64,000 nt of DNA, from positions 10,450,465 to 10,514,464 of the forward strand of contig JACSVZ010000004.1 of assembly GCA_014706295.1 (NCBI GenBank), given 5' to 3'. The notes under the pieces were generated by a model that made no database searches, had not been told where the DNA came from, and saw nothing but the letters and a program-made list of their open reading frames with translations. The DNA is from Lycocorax pyrrhopterus obiensis. Lineage: Eukaryota; Chordata; Aves; Passeriformes; Paradisaeidae. A program made the translations under genes and the position numbers. Shown piece after piece: positions 38,319-51,400 of this stretch (positions are counted from its first letter, which is position 1; each line of letters begins with the position of its first letter).

Positions 38319-40042
38319 TCATCCTTTTGTAAATGATGTTCCCACAGTTAGTGATTAAAGAACATGGTGCAGCCCCTCGAGTTTGAACAATTAGACCTTG
38401 CACAGCTCTGTCTATAGATAGATATTCCTTAAGCTCAGCAAGGGGACGGGAGCGTGCGCTAGCACTTGGCTATGATCTGCTCCCTCTTTTTGATGACTTA
38501 AGAGGGCTGTTCAGGACAGAGCATCAGCCTGTATGAACACTATCAACCAGCTTGAACAAGTCAGATTATTGAATTAGCCCTATTAAGACCCTTCTATTTT
38601 TATAACTTATTTTTGAGTGTTCTTGCTAAGCTTAGAAGGTCCAGCTTCAGATACCAAAAAGATGTTTTCAGCTCATGTTGTTAATCTTGAGGGGTTCTAT
38701 ACTGTGACTCCATTACATTTTCATCCCAAGCAAACAAAAAAGGGCTCTGAAGTTGGGTAATTCGTGTCTGCAGTCCCAACCTGCAGGTTTCAGGCACAGG
38801 GCATTTATGATGTCCATGCATGATGGACACTTGCTTGGTTGCCAAAATGTGTATTGTATGCCTTTGCCTTAGACCATCAAAAATCCAGAGAATATTTATT
38901 TAACACCCATTTTGAAGTGTCTTGGTTTCCCCCCCAGGAGAGAAATGTTCCTTAGCCATCATTTAAAGACTGCCATGCTGTGAGTATCTCACTTGATGTC
39001 CAGTGCTGCGAAAACAAGGTGATGCTTGTTTTGAGCATCTGCTTTGCCACCGTTTTACTGAGATCCATGTTCTGCTTTTATCTGTGTTTTTTGAGAGGAG
39101 CAGGAGATGATTTGATGAAATAACTATTAAATCAAACTTCATGTTTACAAAAAAAAAAAAAACCCTTTTAAAGCAATTGTGTCCAGAATTCAATACTGGT
39201 GTCATGGTTGTACCTTCAGAGTGTTTGAAAGGGCTCTAATTTCATCACAAGGGTGGGACTCTTACCACCCCAAAATTAAATTCATTTGCAAAGAAAAAAA
39301 AAAGTAAAATTCTGATGTCTGAATTCAGTCAAAGAGCTTTTTCTTTCTGATGGAAGCACTCTGGGTTAGTTTGGAAGATGAAACTCCTAAAGGTATGGAG
39401 TAACTTTATGCTTTGGAAAAAAAAATCACTGATGGTTAAGTGCTGGCTTGTGGCTTGAAGCTCTGGCTGTTCTGGTATCAGTAAAGAAACAATTAAACAA
39501 AGATCAGTCCCAAGGTGATGCTGAAACAATATATGGATTTGGAAGTAAGGTTAAGGTGTTTTAAAAGTGGAAGGGTACCCGTGTGAATTATGATTCTGCC
39601 CAAAACTATCTCAAACAAATGTGGTTTGGATAAATCCAGGCAGATAGCATCTGCCAGCTCACTTCTAAAGATCTTAGCCCACTTCAGCTGCAGGTGAATG
39701 TGCAAAATTTCATTCTCTTAGTAGGGAAGTCTATATATGTGCTTTAGTGCATTATGTCATCAGTAAATTATTTTAATAGCAAATAAGCCTTTATTACTTT
39801 TGCTCTTGCTTTATTGCATTTGCTGCTCTACATTCAATATGTACAGCATTGGCACAAGATAGCTTGCATGCTCACTAGTGCATTAGCAGGAGAGATGGAA
39901 ACTGCGTTCCAAGACCATAATACTTTGAATTTGGTACTGTTAAAGCCAGAAGAAAAAAACAAACAAAAAACCCCAACAGTTGTTGCACATCAGGCTCCGG
40001 TAGAAGGCTAGGAAATAACAGCTTATAAATGAAGCAAGTTTC

Positions 40043-40111
40043 TCACAGAATCATAGAACATGCTGAGTTCAAAGGACCCATCAGGATCACTGAGTCCAGC
40101 TCCTGGCCCTA
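40043..40111 (-). mobile_element. CR1 3'-end fragment, minus orientation
   Basis: TCACAGAATCATAGAACATG, then GGACCCATCAGGATCACTGAGTCC and CTCCTGGCCCT, match the reverse complement of a CR1 subfamily 3' end. Only about 70 bases remain. It belongs to a different subfamily from the copy at 10807. Confidence 0.85.
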
Positions 40112-43109
40112 GTTCTGGAAGGTGCCAAGATGAGACAAAATTAATATGGTTTCCAAAGTACCGGGCTGTTTTTGGACACAGCTTTCAGGCTAAAACAGAA
40201 CTGTGAGCAATTCAGGATAGCAGTATAAATTTAAAAAGGGACAATGATAAAGAATGTAAAAGATACTTAGCATAGTATTAGAATATGGATAGAATAGTGA
40301 TCAAGTGAACTCTGCACATAGGTTTAGGCAACACTGAAAAAAATCCCACCCCTTGCTTCACAATTAAATATTGAACAGTACACAGAAATAACATGGAATT
40401 CGAAAACTGAGATAAATTTAATGTGATTTAATGTTATTTTGATAAATGTGTTGAGTAAACTGCCTACTGTAGTAATCCTCTTTGCCTGCATATATACCTG
40501 TCTAACGGAAGGGATTTATGATGGTGCTGGGCAGCATTGCATGCAGCAACTGCAGCACGACGGTAAGTAGCAGAGTCTTGAAGAGATGGGCCTGACATGG
40601 AGAGGAATAGCAATGTGTATAAACAGCCAAAGGAAAAAAACCCACCCAGTTTAGTTTGAAAGCAATCTTTCACTTGCCAAATTAATTTTAACATTATGTG
40701 TGTGGAGTAAAAGTTGCTGTAGAACCCGAGGAAGGTCTTGCACACTCCAGTGTGCTAGTTTTTGCATTGGCATCACGTGTGGTAAGAGGACACCAGCTCT
40801 CCTGCAAGCCTGACCTGGTTCCCTGTGGAGGACAGAGCCTTGTCCAGGTTTTCACTCTTGCTGGTGGAAGGTGAAGTAGGAACAACTGGGCTGATTTACT
40901 GAAGTTACTTTGGATTTGCACCCTACTGCCTCACAGACAAAAACATCACATGAAAAGTCATTTTACTTAAGACTGTCATACAATTACCTCTTCAAATGCC
41001 AACTTTTTTATATCCTTATGACCTTGCATGGCATCACTGGAGATGGTACAAACCATTACCAGGCACTTCTGGCTCTGGTGCCTCAGAAGGCAAAGTACTC
41101 AGTGAGTGTTGTTTTACCTTTTTCACAACATAAATTTGGAGACAACTGGGAGAGAAGTTTTTATGTAAATAGCTTGAAAAGCCAACAAAACCTATTTAAT
41201 TTTGTTACTGGAGAACTGCTGGCAAAGGACGAGGCTGTCTTGCCAGTGACCCAGCCATTAAATGGGCTCAGATATCAGGGATCCCCCTGCGCGAGTGTAG
41301 ACAAAGAACAGGTCTGTCCAGTCCCTCTGTGGCGTTTTCCTTTCCCGCTCACTGCTTGGGAAGCTTTTTGCACATCAGCATAATGGGGCTCCACATGTTC
41401 AGTCTTGGCTTTCTTGCCCTTCCCTAGCTTGGCACCTGATGGGACAACAGAGCAGAACAGTCTTGTTTGGTGCATTACACGGAGCTGAGCACACTGTTGT
41501 TTAGCCTTACACTCCCCTTTCCATGGACACAATCAACGCTCCATGTGAAGAAGGCATGGTTTGTGTCAGGTGAGTAAGGAACCACAGTGCTGCTCCTCCA
41601 CTGCTCAGGAAACTGCAGGAGACATTTTTGAAAGTGAGGTGTCAACAATTCCATGATACAGGGAGTTTGGAGAGGAACTTCCCTGGGCACATCTGGAAAA
41701 TGAGGATGAAAAAAATGTGTGTTACTGGAAATTTTGGGTCTGTACAGTTAGATGGATCCCTGGTAGGAGATTCATTTGTAGGCTGACTGCTGAAACCATC
41801 AGTCTCAGTGTTTGTCACTCTTTCTTCATCTCCCATTCTTTACTACTCTTAGGGACACAGACAGGCCAAGCACCACTAAAATTCTCACAGAATTGAACTG
41901 CATTTCGTATACATTCCTTCTTGTCTGAGATAGTGTCTGAAATATTAAATATTTTTCATTGGCTATTTCTTTTAAAAAAACCTGTATTTCATAGGGTTGT
42001 AACTCCATGCCTTCCCTCCCTTTCATTGTTTACACTGTTCCCTTTTGTGAAAACTTTTTTTCCAGGTAGTTAATAATGAAGAAAACCTGCAGGTGTAATA
42101 CTGTCAACCTGAACACAGAGAAAGGTGAAGCTCATGACCTGAAAAGTAGTAGCTTCCAAGTGGGTTTCTTATCAGTGCACTGCAGAGGTGCAGCATAATT
42201 TTGAAGTAGTTTTTCAACTTCATTAATGAATAAGACCAGTATTTTTCATAGTTAAGTTATGTATGAAAAAGTGGGTATTTTATTATTTCCTTTTTTCTTA
42301 GTTTTTAAAAGCTTGATACATGTAGTGTTGGATCAAGGCACACACAAAACTGGCCAAAGGGCATACAAAGCACTTTGGTTTTTAGTTGAAGAAACAGAAT
42401 GATTATTGCAACAAAGAGTGGCTTGGGGTTTAAACATGAAATAGCTCATAGTTCAGCAGGAAGGCAGAAAGAAACATGTTACCTTACAGATTTACCAAGG
42501 AATTTCTGGATAACTGTGACAGTAATGGGCAGTATTCCTGACTGTAACAGCAGTATACTGAACACAGACTTGTATATGCTTTGGAATAGCTGCATTCCCC
42601 GTTTGTCCGCTCATCTTTGGGACTACAGTTTTTGAGACCTTGCTTTTATTGCCTTGGGTTTTGTCCTGCATTCTTTTCTTGTGAAACTTTCAGCTCTTTT
42701 TCTTTTCAAAGCAGTTTCAAAGTGTTGTCTCTGTCTTCCTGCCCTTGTCTCCCAAATGCCTGTGAGCATCCATCACTATTTTCTCTGTAATATACAGACC
42801 ACTGGTTCTGATAACCAAAAATCTATTCCTAAACTGTATCTACCCCCTTGGTTTGTAGAGCCTACCACTTTTTTGTTTTTTTAATTCCTTGTTAAACACT
42901 TGTCAAAAGCTTCAGTCTCATGCATGTCATCAATTTGATTATTCTCTTTTAAATCGGATTTCACCACTGTTGAATGGATATATCCAGACAGCTGATATTG
43001 CCCATTACTACACACATTTTTGTTTATTGAATATTGTTGTGGTTTACAGATTTAATAGACCCAACACTGAAAGTTCTGTGAGTTTTTGTAACCACTTTTT
43101 TTGATCTTC
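40112..43109. other. No gene recognised
   Basis: A 157-codon open frame on the plus strand (40910-41383) is the longest here. It has no recognised domain and lies within the number of such frames expected by chance. The right-hand part would be just downstream of the FLRT3 transcript end. Confidence 0.55.
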
Positions 43110-43585
43110 CTGATTTGCCATGTTTAACATTGTTTTATTGATACCAAAGTGAAAAATGGCCTGTGCTTACACTTACAAGGATCTCAGATGAATGTTCTGA
43201 CTGCTCAACACGGCAAGAAAATTCACTTTCACAGTCAACAAGTCATCTTACTCAGTGGAACACAAAAGTTAAATGGTCTGTAACTTCAATATTAGCAAGG
43301 AAAATACAGTACAAATTACTAAAAAATACTAAAATATAGAATTGTGGTCAGGTATCCCCACTACATTAATCGCAGCAGTAGCCTGAAATTTGAAACTTTT
43401 AATAAAAAGTTCTTAAATATAAATTATATGGCAAATGTACAGTACATTGCTTTGTCAGTCTTTTAATCCAGTGTTTTGCAGTAGAACAGCAACTGTTAAG
43501 TCAGTCTTTTCTTGTTTTCTTTAAAAAACAAAGCAAACCCAAAAAAACCAACAAAACCCAAACCAGTCTTTCATGTCCCTCAGTA
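43110..43585 (-). other. FLRT3: FLRT3 3' untranslated region (end tentative)
   Basis: Sequence following the FLRT3 stop codon on the minus strand. It opens with a G/T-rich stretch (43520-43565). The first canonical AATAAA on the minus strand is at 43139-43134, and an ATTAAA variant lies at 43403-43398. A further AATAAA at 43028-43023 could serve a longer form. The 3' end is therefore uncertain. Confidence 0.5.
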
Positions 43586-45535
43586 TCATGAGTGTGAATG
43601 ATCTGAATCTGGAATACCACTGTCTCTGTAGCTCCTGTTACTACTGCTTTCACTGTGGCTGTTCTTGTACAGATTCATGCCATTAGGTGGGAAAATGGTG
43701 TGTATTACAAATTCCTCCTTGGACACTTGGTCACCGGTTATTGGTATCATCTGGAAAGAAGTCTCCCTGATTTCCAGGATGGAGTTATCCTTCTTGGTTC
43801 CTGCTTCAGCATAGTCGTCTTTTCTCCGGCGTCCCTTGCTGTAGGTGCAGTTCCGGGAGAACAGGGACCCGTTTCTATGGACGTACCAGCAGACCAGGGC
43901 CAGCAGCCCTATGGCCACCAATGCCACCGCGCCGCCGATGATGGCAGCCAAGGGCAAGCTGGAGTTTTTGTAAGGTTCTTTCTCCTGCTCCCGATTGAGG
44001 GTGGTGGTAGGATTGTACATTTTAAGAGGCGCCGTCTCGGTCTCGATGCATTCGGGTGTTTCATCGGAGAGATAGATGTTGCTGGTTTCCATGGGAACCA
44101 TGCACACCCGGTATGGTGACTCTGGTTCGAGAGCCGTGAGCAAATAGTCGTTTCTGTCGCCTGTAACTATCGTTTCAGTTATAGATCCAAAGGCAGGGCT
44201 GTGACCCATCTTGAGCCAGCTCAGTCTCAAAGCAGTCATTGGTAGTGCAACTTTCCAGGAGATGTGAATAGTTTCCGTGCTTACGGATTTCACAAATATT
44301 GTAATGATTTTGCGTACTGGGCTTGCTGTGGTTCTGTAGTTTTTATTTAGGTTGGGAGTCTTGATGTCTGGTTGTTTGGTCACAGAAATGGGCCAGTGTC
44401 CCTGGGCCGGGTATAATGTGTTCGGTACTGCAGTAGTGATTTGGATGGTGCTTATAACGCCATCGTCCTTACAGTCAAACAGTTCTGCGCTGAGGTCTTT
44501 GATAGCCATCCCACGTACTTTTTCTGGTGCCTGACACATCAGTCCACGTACGTTCACTTTTAAAGGCAATGACTGTAACCAGTCGCGTACCCATTTCATT
44601 TTGCACCCGCAGTGCCAAGGGTTGTTGCGAAGAAAAAGTTGAGTGATGTTGTCCAGATCATCAAAAACACCCTGAGGTAAATTGCTAAGATTGTTATTGG
44701 ACATATCTAGTCGATACAATTGCCGTAAGTATGAGAAAGCATTGGGTGGCACACGGTTGATGTGGTTTTCTTGGAGATAAAGCTTTCTTAGGTTTGTTCC
44801 TGGCAAATTTACTGGTGCAGCTGTGAGTGAATTGCGGACCAATGACAATTCTGTAAGATTGACTAGATTCATGAAGACTTTGTCTCCTAATCCATGATTA
44901 TTTAGAAGATTTCCGTCTAAAACAAGGCGTTTTAGATTTGTAAGGTCTTGAAGGGACAGCTCAGAAATCGTGGAAATACGATTATCATCCAAGCGTAGCT
45001 CTTCTATGGTTTTAGGCAAACCCCAGGGAATGGTGCTAAGGTGATTTCGAGAGAGAAAAAGAAGTCTGAGATAGATGTTGTCCCGGAAAGCTCCATCCTC
45101 GATGCTAACGGCGGAAACAGAATTATCGTCCAAATGCAGTTCTTCCAGATAAGGAATTTTTGAAAGTGAATCATAAGTAATGGTCCTTATATTATTCTCC
45201 TGCAAATGCAGTTCCTTAATGTACTTAGGGAGGTTAGTGGGAAATTCATCTAGGCTGTTGCGGTATAAATATATTCTTTCCACCCTAAGCAAGTTCTTCA
45301 GTTCTGAAGGAATCCCAGCATTATTTATTTGATTGTTCTGAAGGAAGAGGGTAGTTGCATCCTCTGGGATTCCTGTAGGAATAGATGTCAAATCGCGATC
45401 ATTACAATATATGAAACCCACATCACAGCGACAAACTGAAGGGCATGGTTTGGCACTAACAGAACAAGGTGCCATGTCAAGTAACAGCCCTATTTTAGTC
45501 CAAACTAGGAAGATGCTCCAGGTAACACTAATCAT
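43586..45535 (-). CDS. FLRT3: Fibronectin leucine-rich transmembrane protein 3
   Basis: Single-exon coding sequence for 649 residues, the usual FLRT3 length. FLRT3 is a type I cell-surface protein. It binds UNC5 and latrophilin (ADGRL) receptors in axon guidance, cell migration and synapse formation, and it modulates FGF signalling. Visible parts: signal peptide about 1-28; cysteine-rich LRR N-cap with C31, C35, C37 and C44; about ten leucine-rich repeats from 55 to 305; C-terminal cap with C309, C311, C334 and C355; a fibronectin type III domain about 405-500; a transmembrane helix 527-552; then a basic stop-transfer sequence and a cytoplasmic tail ending SDHSHS. Extracellular N-glycosylation sequons are at N226, N282, N296 and N524. 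The ATG (45535) has A at -3 and directly precedes the signal peptide. No frameshift or missing key residue is seen. Identity is certain; it is nested antisense in the presumed MACROD2 intron. Confidence 0.99.
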   Translation of the reverse strand: MISVTWSIFLVWTKIGLLLDMAPCSVSAKPCPSVCRCDVGFIYCNDRDLTSIPTGIPEDATTLFLQNNQINNAGIPSELKNLLRVERIYLYRNSLDEFPTNLPKYIKELHLQENNIRTITYDSLSKIPYLEELHLDDNSVSAVSIEDGAFRDNIYLRLLFLSRNHLSTIPWGLPKTIEELRLDDNRISTISELSLQDLTNLKRLVLDGNLLNNHGLGDKVFMNLVNLTELSLVRNSLTAAPVNLPGTNLRKLYLQENHINRVPPNAFSYLRQLYRLDMSNNNLSNLPQGVFDDLDNITQLFLRNNPWHCGCKMKWVRDWLQSLPLKVNVRGLMCQAPEKVRGMAIKDLSAELFDCKDDGVISTIQITTAVPNTLYPAQGHWPISVTKQPDIKTPNLNKNYRTTASPVRKIITIFVKSVSTETIHISWKVALPMTALRLSWLKMGHSPAFGSITETIVTGDRNDYLLTALEPESPYRVCMVPMETSNIYLSDETPECIETETAPLKMYNPTTTLNREQEKEPYKNSSLPLAAIIGGAVALVAIGLLALVCWYVHRNGSLFSRNCTYSKGRRRKDDYAEAGTKKDNSILEIRETSFQMIPITGDQVSKEEFVIHTIFPPNGMNLYKNSHSESSSNRSYRDSGIPDSDHSHS

Positions 45536-45580
45536 GGTCAGGAATGATGAGATTTGTATACAGTTCTGATCTTCAACAAT
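45536..45580 (-). other. FLRT3: FLRT3 5' UTR part of coding exon, with splice acceptor
   Basis: Read on the minus strand, a T-rich tract (TGTTTGTTTGGTTTTTTT) ends in AG at 45582-45581, followed by ATTGTTGAAG. This is a strong acceptor 45 bases before the ATG. It agrees with the known FLRT3 structure, in which the last exon contains the entire reading frame behind noncoding 5' exon(s). Confidence 0.85.
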
Positions 45581-46998
45581 CTAAAAAAACCAAACAAACA
45601 AAATTATCCAGATCATCAGTGAAGAAACCGCAATAAAAAATCAACATTACAGAAGACATCTGAAACACACATTAAACCAAAATTCAAGTGCGTAGATGCA
45701 TTTTACTTTCTTTTCCTTACATCTATAATTCTACTACTTGTACTAATTCAATTAACTTAATAGGTTATTCTGCACAGTGATTGAAAATAATATAATCAAG
45801 TATGTCTGATCTGTGAATTGTTTTGCTTAAGCAACAAGACTCTAAGGATTCCTTCACATTTCATGTGTACCGACAATCTTAGTTCACAAATACCAGATAA
45901 GTGCAGAAATGAAGTCACACCAGAGTTCAAGTAAATCATTCTATATCTGAAAGATAAGAAGTAATTCCTAAGCCAGCTAACTTCCCCAGGAGCCCTTAAG
46001 TGAACTATAAAAACCCTTACCAAGCCCACAAGTCTAGTGGTAGCTATTTCGGAAGTTCAAAAAAAGCCCTGAAGGCAAAGCATAAAATGCAGACAAAAGA
46101 GTGAGGGCCAGTAAAGACTTTTTCCCAAGTCTTTCCAAGTGCTCAGCTTCACAGTGTGTAACTTACAAACACCGTGGACTACTTCGCTTGGTTTTCAAGC
46201 TTAAGTGAGTGTTCAGAAAGGTGAATGTTACAACTGGCAGGTAACTGGTAGAGCTATGGCTTTCTAGTTCACTGGATGAAACATTTCATTACATCCTTAA
46301 TTTCATGTTTAAATATTTGTCATTCTCAAAAGTCGTCTTACTAAGTAGCACACCCATAACAGTCTATTTGGCAGCTTTAACCACATTTTCCCATCTTATT
46401 AGTAGCATAGTATAAATTAACTCTTGAGACTGAGATTGTACTTTGCATTGGTAGTGTGTTTGTACACTGAGCTCAGGTAATTAGCATTTTTATAGCTTTT
46501 AAGACAACATAATTCAATTACCATTGTAATTAGGGTTGTGAGAACCTATGCATTAAGCGGTGTCATGACCTTTTCTCTTATGGGTTCATATATTAATTGA
46601 ACTTTATTCTCAGGCATGAAAAGGAAAATAAATTAATATTGATCCTACCGTATTTAAAGGTATGAGTAAATTTTGTGCTTGAGGATATCCAGTAAAGGAA
46701 TGTCTGCCCAGTCACTCTTATGGTTTACTCCATGAAGCAGTTTTTTCTCGATGGTGTTTACTCAGATGGTCCTTGGTGGTGGTGTGTGTTTCCTGGCTCC
46801 TGGCACAATACTCAATGAGCATTCCAACCAAGATTTATCATGGTACATAAGCACACCAGGCCCCGGTGCAGAAAAGCTTCAGCTTCCCTCTATTTTTGTC
46901 CTCAAGTAAAGTCTGTGAATGAAGAGCCTCTTTTGTTTGGTTTAATGCCTTTAGCAGGAATTACTTTCTTTGTAACTCTTACAAACTCTTCTGTGCAG

Positions 46999-47157
46999 CG
47001 TAGTAGTCAGAGGAGGGAACTTCAGCACCACGTGATAGAAACCATTCATTATGCTGAGGCTCGACGGATTGCAGCCTCTTCAGGAGGTCAGGAAAAGGAT
47101 GCTTTCTCCTATCCAGAATTATCCAAGTATGACCTTTGTACAGTAGCTACATCCTGA
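46999..47157 (+). other. Exon-like ORF with splice acceptor, unassigned
   Basis: A pyrimidine-rich tract ending TCTTCTGTGCAG (46987-46998) precedes 52 open codons and a TGA (47155-47157). The codon phase is the same as the longer open frame that starts at 46840. The peptide includes ETIHYAEARRIAASSGG and is not low-complexity. The segment has CpGs that the neighbouring DNA lacks. A plus-strand AATAAA lies at 47606-47611. This would suit an alternative last exon of the plus-strand transcript. I recognise no family, and chance is possible. Confidence 0.3.
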
Positions 47158-48482
47158 TACATCCACACCTCTTTGAGAGAACCATTTTCCGACTCTCACT
47201 TTTTAACACTTCTTCCAAATTTGTAATGCAGGAAAGAATTCCTCCTGTGCTGCAAGAATGCAAATTACTCTACCATAGAAACATCAGGCAATTCAGATGG
47301 TTTTCTTCATTATAAAAAAACCCCACAAAAATATGATTTCCTTCCCAGAAAACTCCCCTTTGAAAGCTTTCCTCGAACTCTTAATGTCCTGCAAAAGTAA
47401 AAACAAAAAAATTGGAATTAATAACAACCGGTGCACACTAGTTTTAAGAGGTGCATCCCCTGTACACGAGTAGCACACCTCGTTTCCCCAAAGCATTGGT
47501 ATTTCAGCAAAATACACACATAGCTCTTTCAGAAAATGTTTTGCTGTGTAGTTTCATGTTACTGCAGGTTTGCTGGAACTGCATTTTCCCTTGTTGAAGT
47601 AGAAAAATAAAGGCAGAGAGTAACAAAATATTTTTAAATTATGTTTTTCACCTGATGTCCAATGCCAGTGTTATCTCCTTGGAAAGGGCCAAAATGGCTG
47701 CTTGCCTTGTGTTCCTGGTAAATACAGATAGATGATGATCCTTTCCTTGGTTTTAAGTGTAAAGGGAGCTACGTACTGTTCACTAGTTACTGGGTGAAAG
47801 GGGAAGCATTTTTGCCAAAATATTGTATGAATATTTCCCATTTCCAGCATGCTGATTCTGAGCTAGGGTTGCTAGCCAGGCATCTCTGTCAGCTCTTCAG
47901 CAATACACAGGTGGGTTTAGTCTGTAAAATTTAAAAAAATAAGAATATTCTTTCTTTCATTTTTATTTCTTACAGAACTCTAATTATTTTTTAAACAGCA
48001 TTCTTAACTTGGGCTACTTCTTATCACTACATAAAGTATCCAGTGAGATACCGAGTCCATGCTTCCTGAGAGCTTGTAGGTAGCATGTCTGAAATAGAAG
48101 TGGCTAAATCTGAAATTAAACAAATCCATAATGTTTACTTGCTTTTCCCTTTCGTGTCTTCACGTTTGTCCAAGGGACAAAGCACAATCCTCGGAACCAA
48201 AATGCTTGGCAGGAACAGCGTGCTGAGTAATGCCTGCTTAGCTGCCTTCCTGGGAGCAAAACTAGAGCAGCTTCTGGTCCTACGTAAAATACTCGACCTA
48301 AACACAAATGCTCTCTGGTTTAAAACTATCTTTTGTAATTTGTAGCAGGTCTATTATGAAACAGACCAGTCATGCTCCTTACAGCAACACAGAATGTGCA
48401 GTGCTATAAAGTTATTTAAATAGATACAAATTCTGCAGCTCTTTTTCATAGAAAAATGTTAACCATGAAAAAAACCCCAAAG

Positions 48483-48494
48483 CCCCCCCCCCCC
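48483..48494. repeat. Poly-C tract (12 bases)
   Basis: Twelve consecutive C after AAAAAACCCCAAAG. A simple homopolymer, unusual in length for C/G in this AT-rich setting. Confidence 0.9.
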
Positions 48495-51400
48495 TTGAGA
48501 GATGGTGTGACTGTCCAGTGAGGGAGTGAAAATCTTTTCTCTCCTGCTGCTGCTTTCATGCTCCTCTGAGCTTTGTTTTCAGCACCTGGATTTCAGCAGT
48601 TGTCCAATGAAAATAAGAACTCAAAATGAGAGACCCCCACTGTGGCTTCAGTAAGTATTTTTATGTATACTTCATTTAAGGCAAAACCTCAATCTGTGTG
48701 GCCACATTTTAGAATAGAAGGGAATGCATGTTTATTGGTAACTTATGTAATTTGGGTAAATTATATAATCATTATGAAATGGAACAAAAAAGCTCTGTAT
48801 TCTTCCAGTGTCTAGCTTTCTTGCTCTGTATTATTCAAGTGTTTGGGCAAAGAAGCCTAGGCCCTATTCCTAAAACTTTGAAATAAACAGCAGCTTAATA
48901 GCTGTAGGAAAAAAATGGTATCTCTTACGAACTAATGTGAAGTCGTGATAGAGGGTATTTTCTGGAAGGGTATGGTGAAATAGGAATATAAATTCCTTTA
49001 ATAGGCCTTTGAAGGCTACAATAACTTTTAAGTACTTAAAATCATAAATTTTCTTTAGAACTCTGAGCTGTAAAAAACTTGTTAGCATTAAGCAAAACGT
49101 TGGCTCTAGTATGCATACATTACATAGATCCATGCACACACAGAAAGCAAGTTCATTTGTTTTACCTTTCTAGCACATAAACTGTTTCCTCTGTGCTTCA
49201 TTTGATAGTCATCTCTTCATTTATTGCCACTATTATAATAGCAGCAATGTGTAGGATTAAAATGAAAGCACTAAAGCTCATTAAGTTCCTGGAATTTTTT
49301 TTATCCCTTCTCTCAAAATTACATGAAAACAAGAGCAAGAAAAAGAAAAGGTCTCTTTGGAGAAGACGACACTGTTTCAAAAATGTGGATTAAGACTATA
49401 CCCCCCACTCCCTTTTCTGAACTTAGAATAGTTTTCTTCAGGTCTTGATTGTTTGATATCTCGCACTTCTCTTTTCTATCTCAAGCCATAGCTGAAAACA
49501 ATGTTTTTGCATATCAAAGGCTCCAGTGATCTGTCTACAGAGAAGAAGGGAATCCTGCTGCCATGCTCCAACTTTCCTCTTCTTGAGCTGTCTCTAAATA
49601 TTCCCTGACACCAAGTCATTATAGCTGATCCGGCAGGATGAAAAGAAAAGTGACCCCCACTGGTACAGACACTGTGTCCAGGTTTCTGCAACATCAGATT
49701 GGGAGGCTTCATGGACACATGGTTTTGAAAGAAGCCATTATTTCTGAACAGACCAGATTTTAGAAACTCTGTGCTAAAATTAATTTTTAAATGCAAAAAT
49801 CACTCTTTGTATTTTGGTAACAAAAGTAACATTGGAAAAACTGAACCAGCAGCCTTTTTGCTCTTTATTCCAAGTTGAATGTTTTCCTGAACTTTGCTGA
49901 ACCACATGGTTAAATTAGTTTTCCTGGGACTGTGTAAGCAAGTGAATTACTAGAGATAGCAGGAACGTGTGGGCCTTGCACGTGGACTTATCGCTGTGGT
50001 ACAGCTAAGGGGACATCTCATTTTAAAATGCTCAACGTAAGTTGAGCTATAGAAAGAAAAAAGTACCTAAGAAGAACATTGTATTTACTCTAAAGTATGG
50101 AGTCCAGCTGCACTCGCTGTACTGCAGGCAGGCAATGGCTTAACAAAATAAAGAGTTTTGGTATATTTGAAAAGTTGGGATTTTTTCTAAAAACAGCGTG
50201 AAAGATTTCTTTCCAAGCTGTGATAAAATGTGAATAAAATCAAGACCTGCCTCACTTGAGGTCACACAATGCTTATTTGAATTTCTAATCTACCTCTGTG
50301 CTCTCCAGCAGAAACTCTGGTAGCTCAGTGGCTTCTTTCTTACCATCAAAGTAACAGAGGAAAGGGAAACTACTAGGTATTTTTAGGTTATAAATGACAA
50401 AACTATCATTCAAAGCCACCACTAGAATATACATACTTGATAAGCCAATTTGCTTAATCAGTGCACTTCTATTCCAGAATTAGCTCTGTATTTGTTTAGA
50501 ATCTGAAACGTATCAGAAACACAAAATGTGCTTATTTTTAAAAATACTTGTGAAGTCCATCTACTGCTTATAATGTCAGTTGTGCTTACAAAGGTCATGC
50601 TGCAGCTTAAATAGCTTCACCAGCTTGTTTTTTTTTTTTTTAAGAAGTTCCACAGTGCTAAGCTAGACTTAAAACAATGTCCACACTTTGTTTTCTTTAA
50701 GTGTATTACTCAGTTGATAGTGACAGCAAAATGCTTTCTAAGCACCCTGTCTAGGAGCTGCAATTTCCACGATCATCATATTTCAGGAAGGTGCCCCAGT
50801 CTTTTGTTTGGCGCTAGGCAAGCAGAAGGTCCTCTAGCTTTTCTCCAAGGGGTAAAAAAATGCAAAGGAATTTGTTAAAGTGAGAGTGAGCCCTTCAGTC
50901 AGGCTGTATCACTGCGTGTTGGTGAAATTTTTTTCTGTTGTTTCTTGTTTTTTGTTGGAGGTTTCATTTACTTGCAGAAAACTCGCTCCCACTTCTTGTG
51001 CAGTAGGAATAATACTGCTTGTGTCTTATTAAGTCTAACTCAAGTGTCTTAAAAAATGCAAATTTTTATGTGATCTTCCCTCAAATGGAAGTAAATCTGA
51101 CTTAGAAATGAATTCAGAGTAAAAGCTTGACTCCACACCTAAGATCAGCCAAACCAGTATTTGCTGCAGAGGATGGAGATGAAGTATGAGTGGTTCTCTT
51201 CTGAAGTTTAGTTCTAAAATCTTTCCTAGTTTTGAAGATGCTGGGTTGAAAAGACGCAGACTATAACTCTATTCCTTCTCCCTCTCTTGTTTTGACTACT
51301 TTGCTGTAGGAAAGGTTTCACGTTAAGAAAACACTTTGAGGGGGGAGTCTTTTGCAATGGATTTTTGTTTTGTGTTGTAGTGCTCTTTGAGTTTAGCCAA

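Larger units (their letters stand above)
30491..40042. other. Gene-free stretch
   Basis: No supported gene. Locally GC-richer DNA at about 34840-35010 has no recognised content. An exon-like segment (36023-36094), a purine tract (36528-36573) and a POU-site cluster (38272-38318) are listed separately. Confidence 0.55.

Noticed and set aside
40910..41383. 157-codon plus-strand frame as a possible gene
   Set aside because: No recognisable domain, no splice or promoter context, and a length expected about once by chance in a window of this size.
43655..44119. 154-codon plus-strand frame
   Set aside because: Antisense shadow of the FLRT3 coding sequence.
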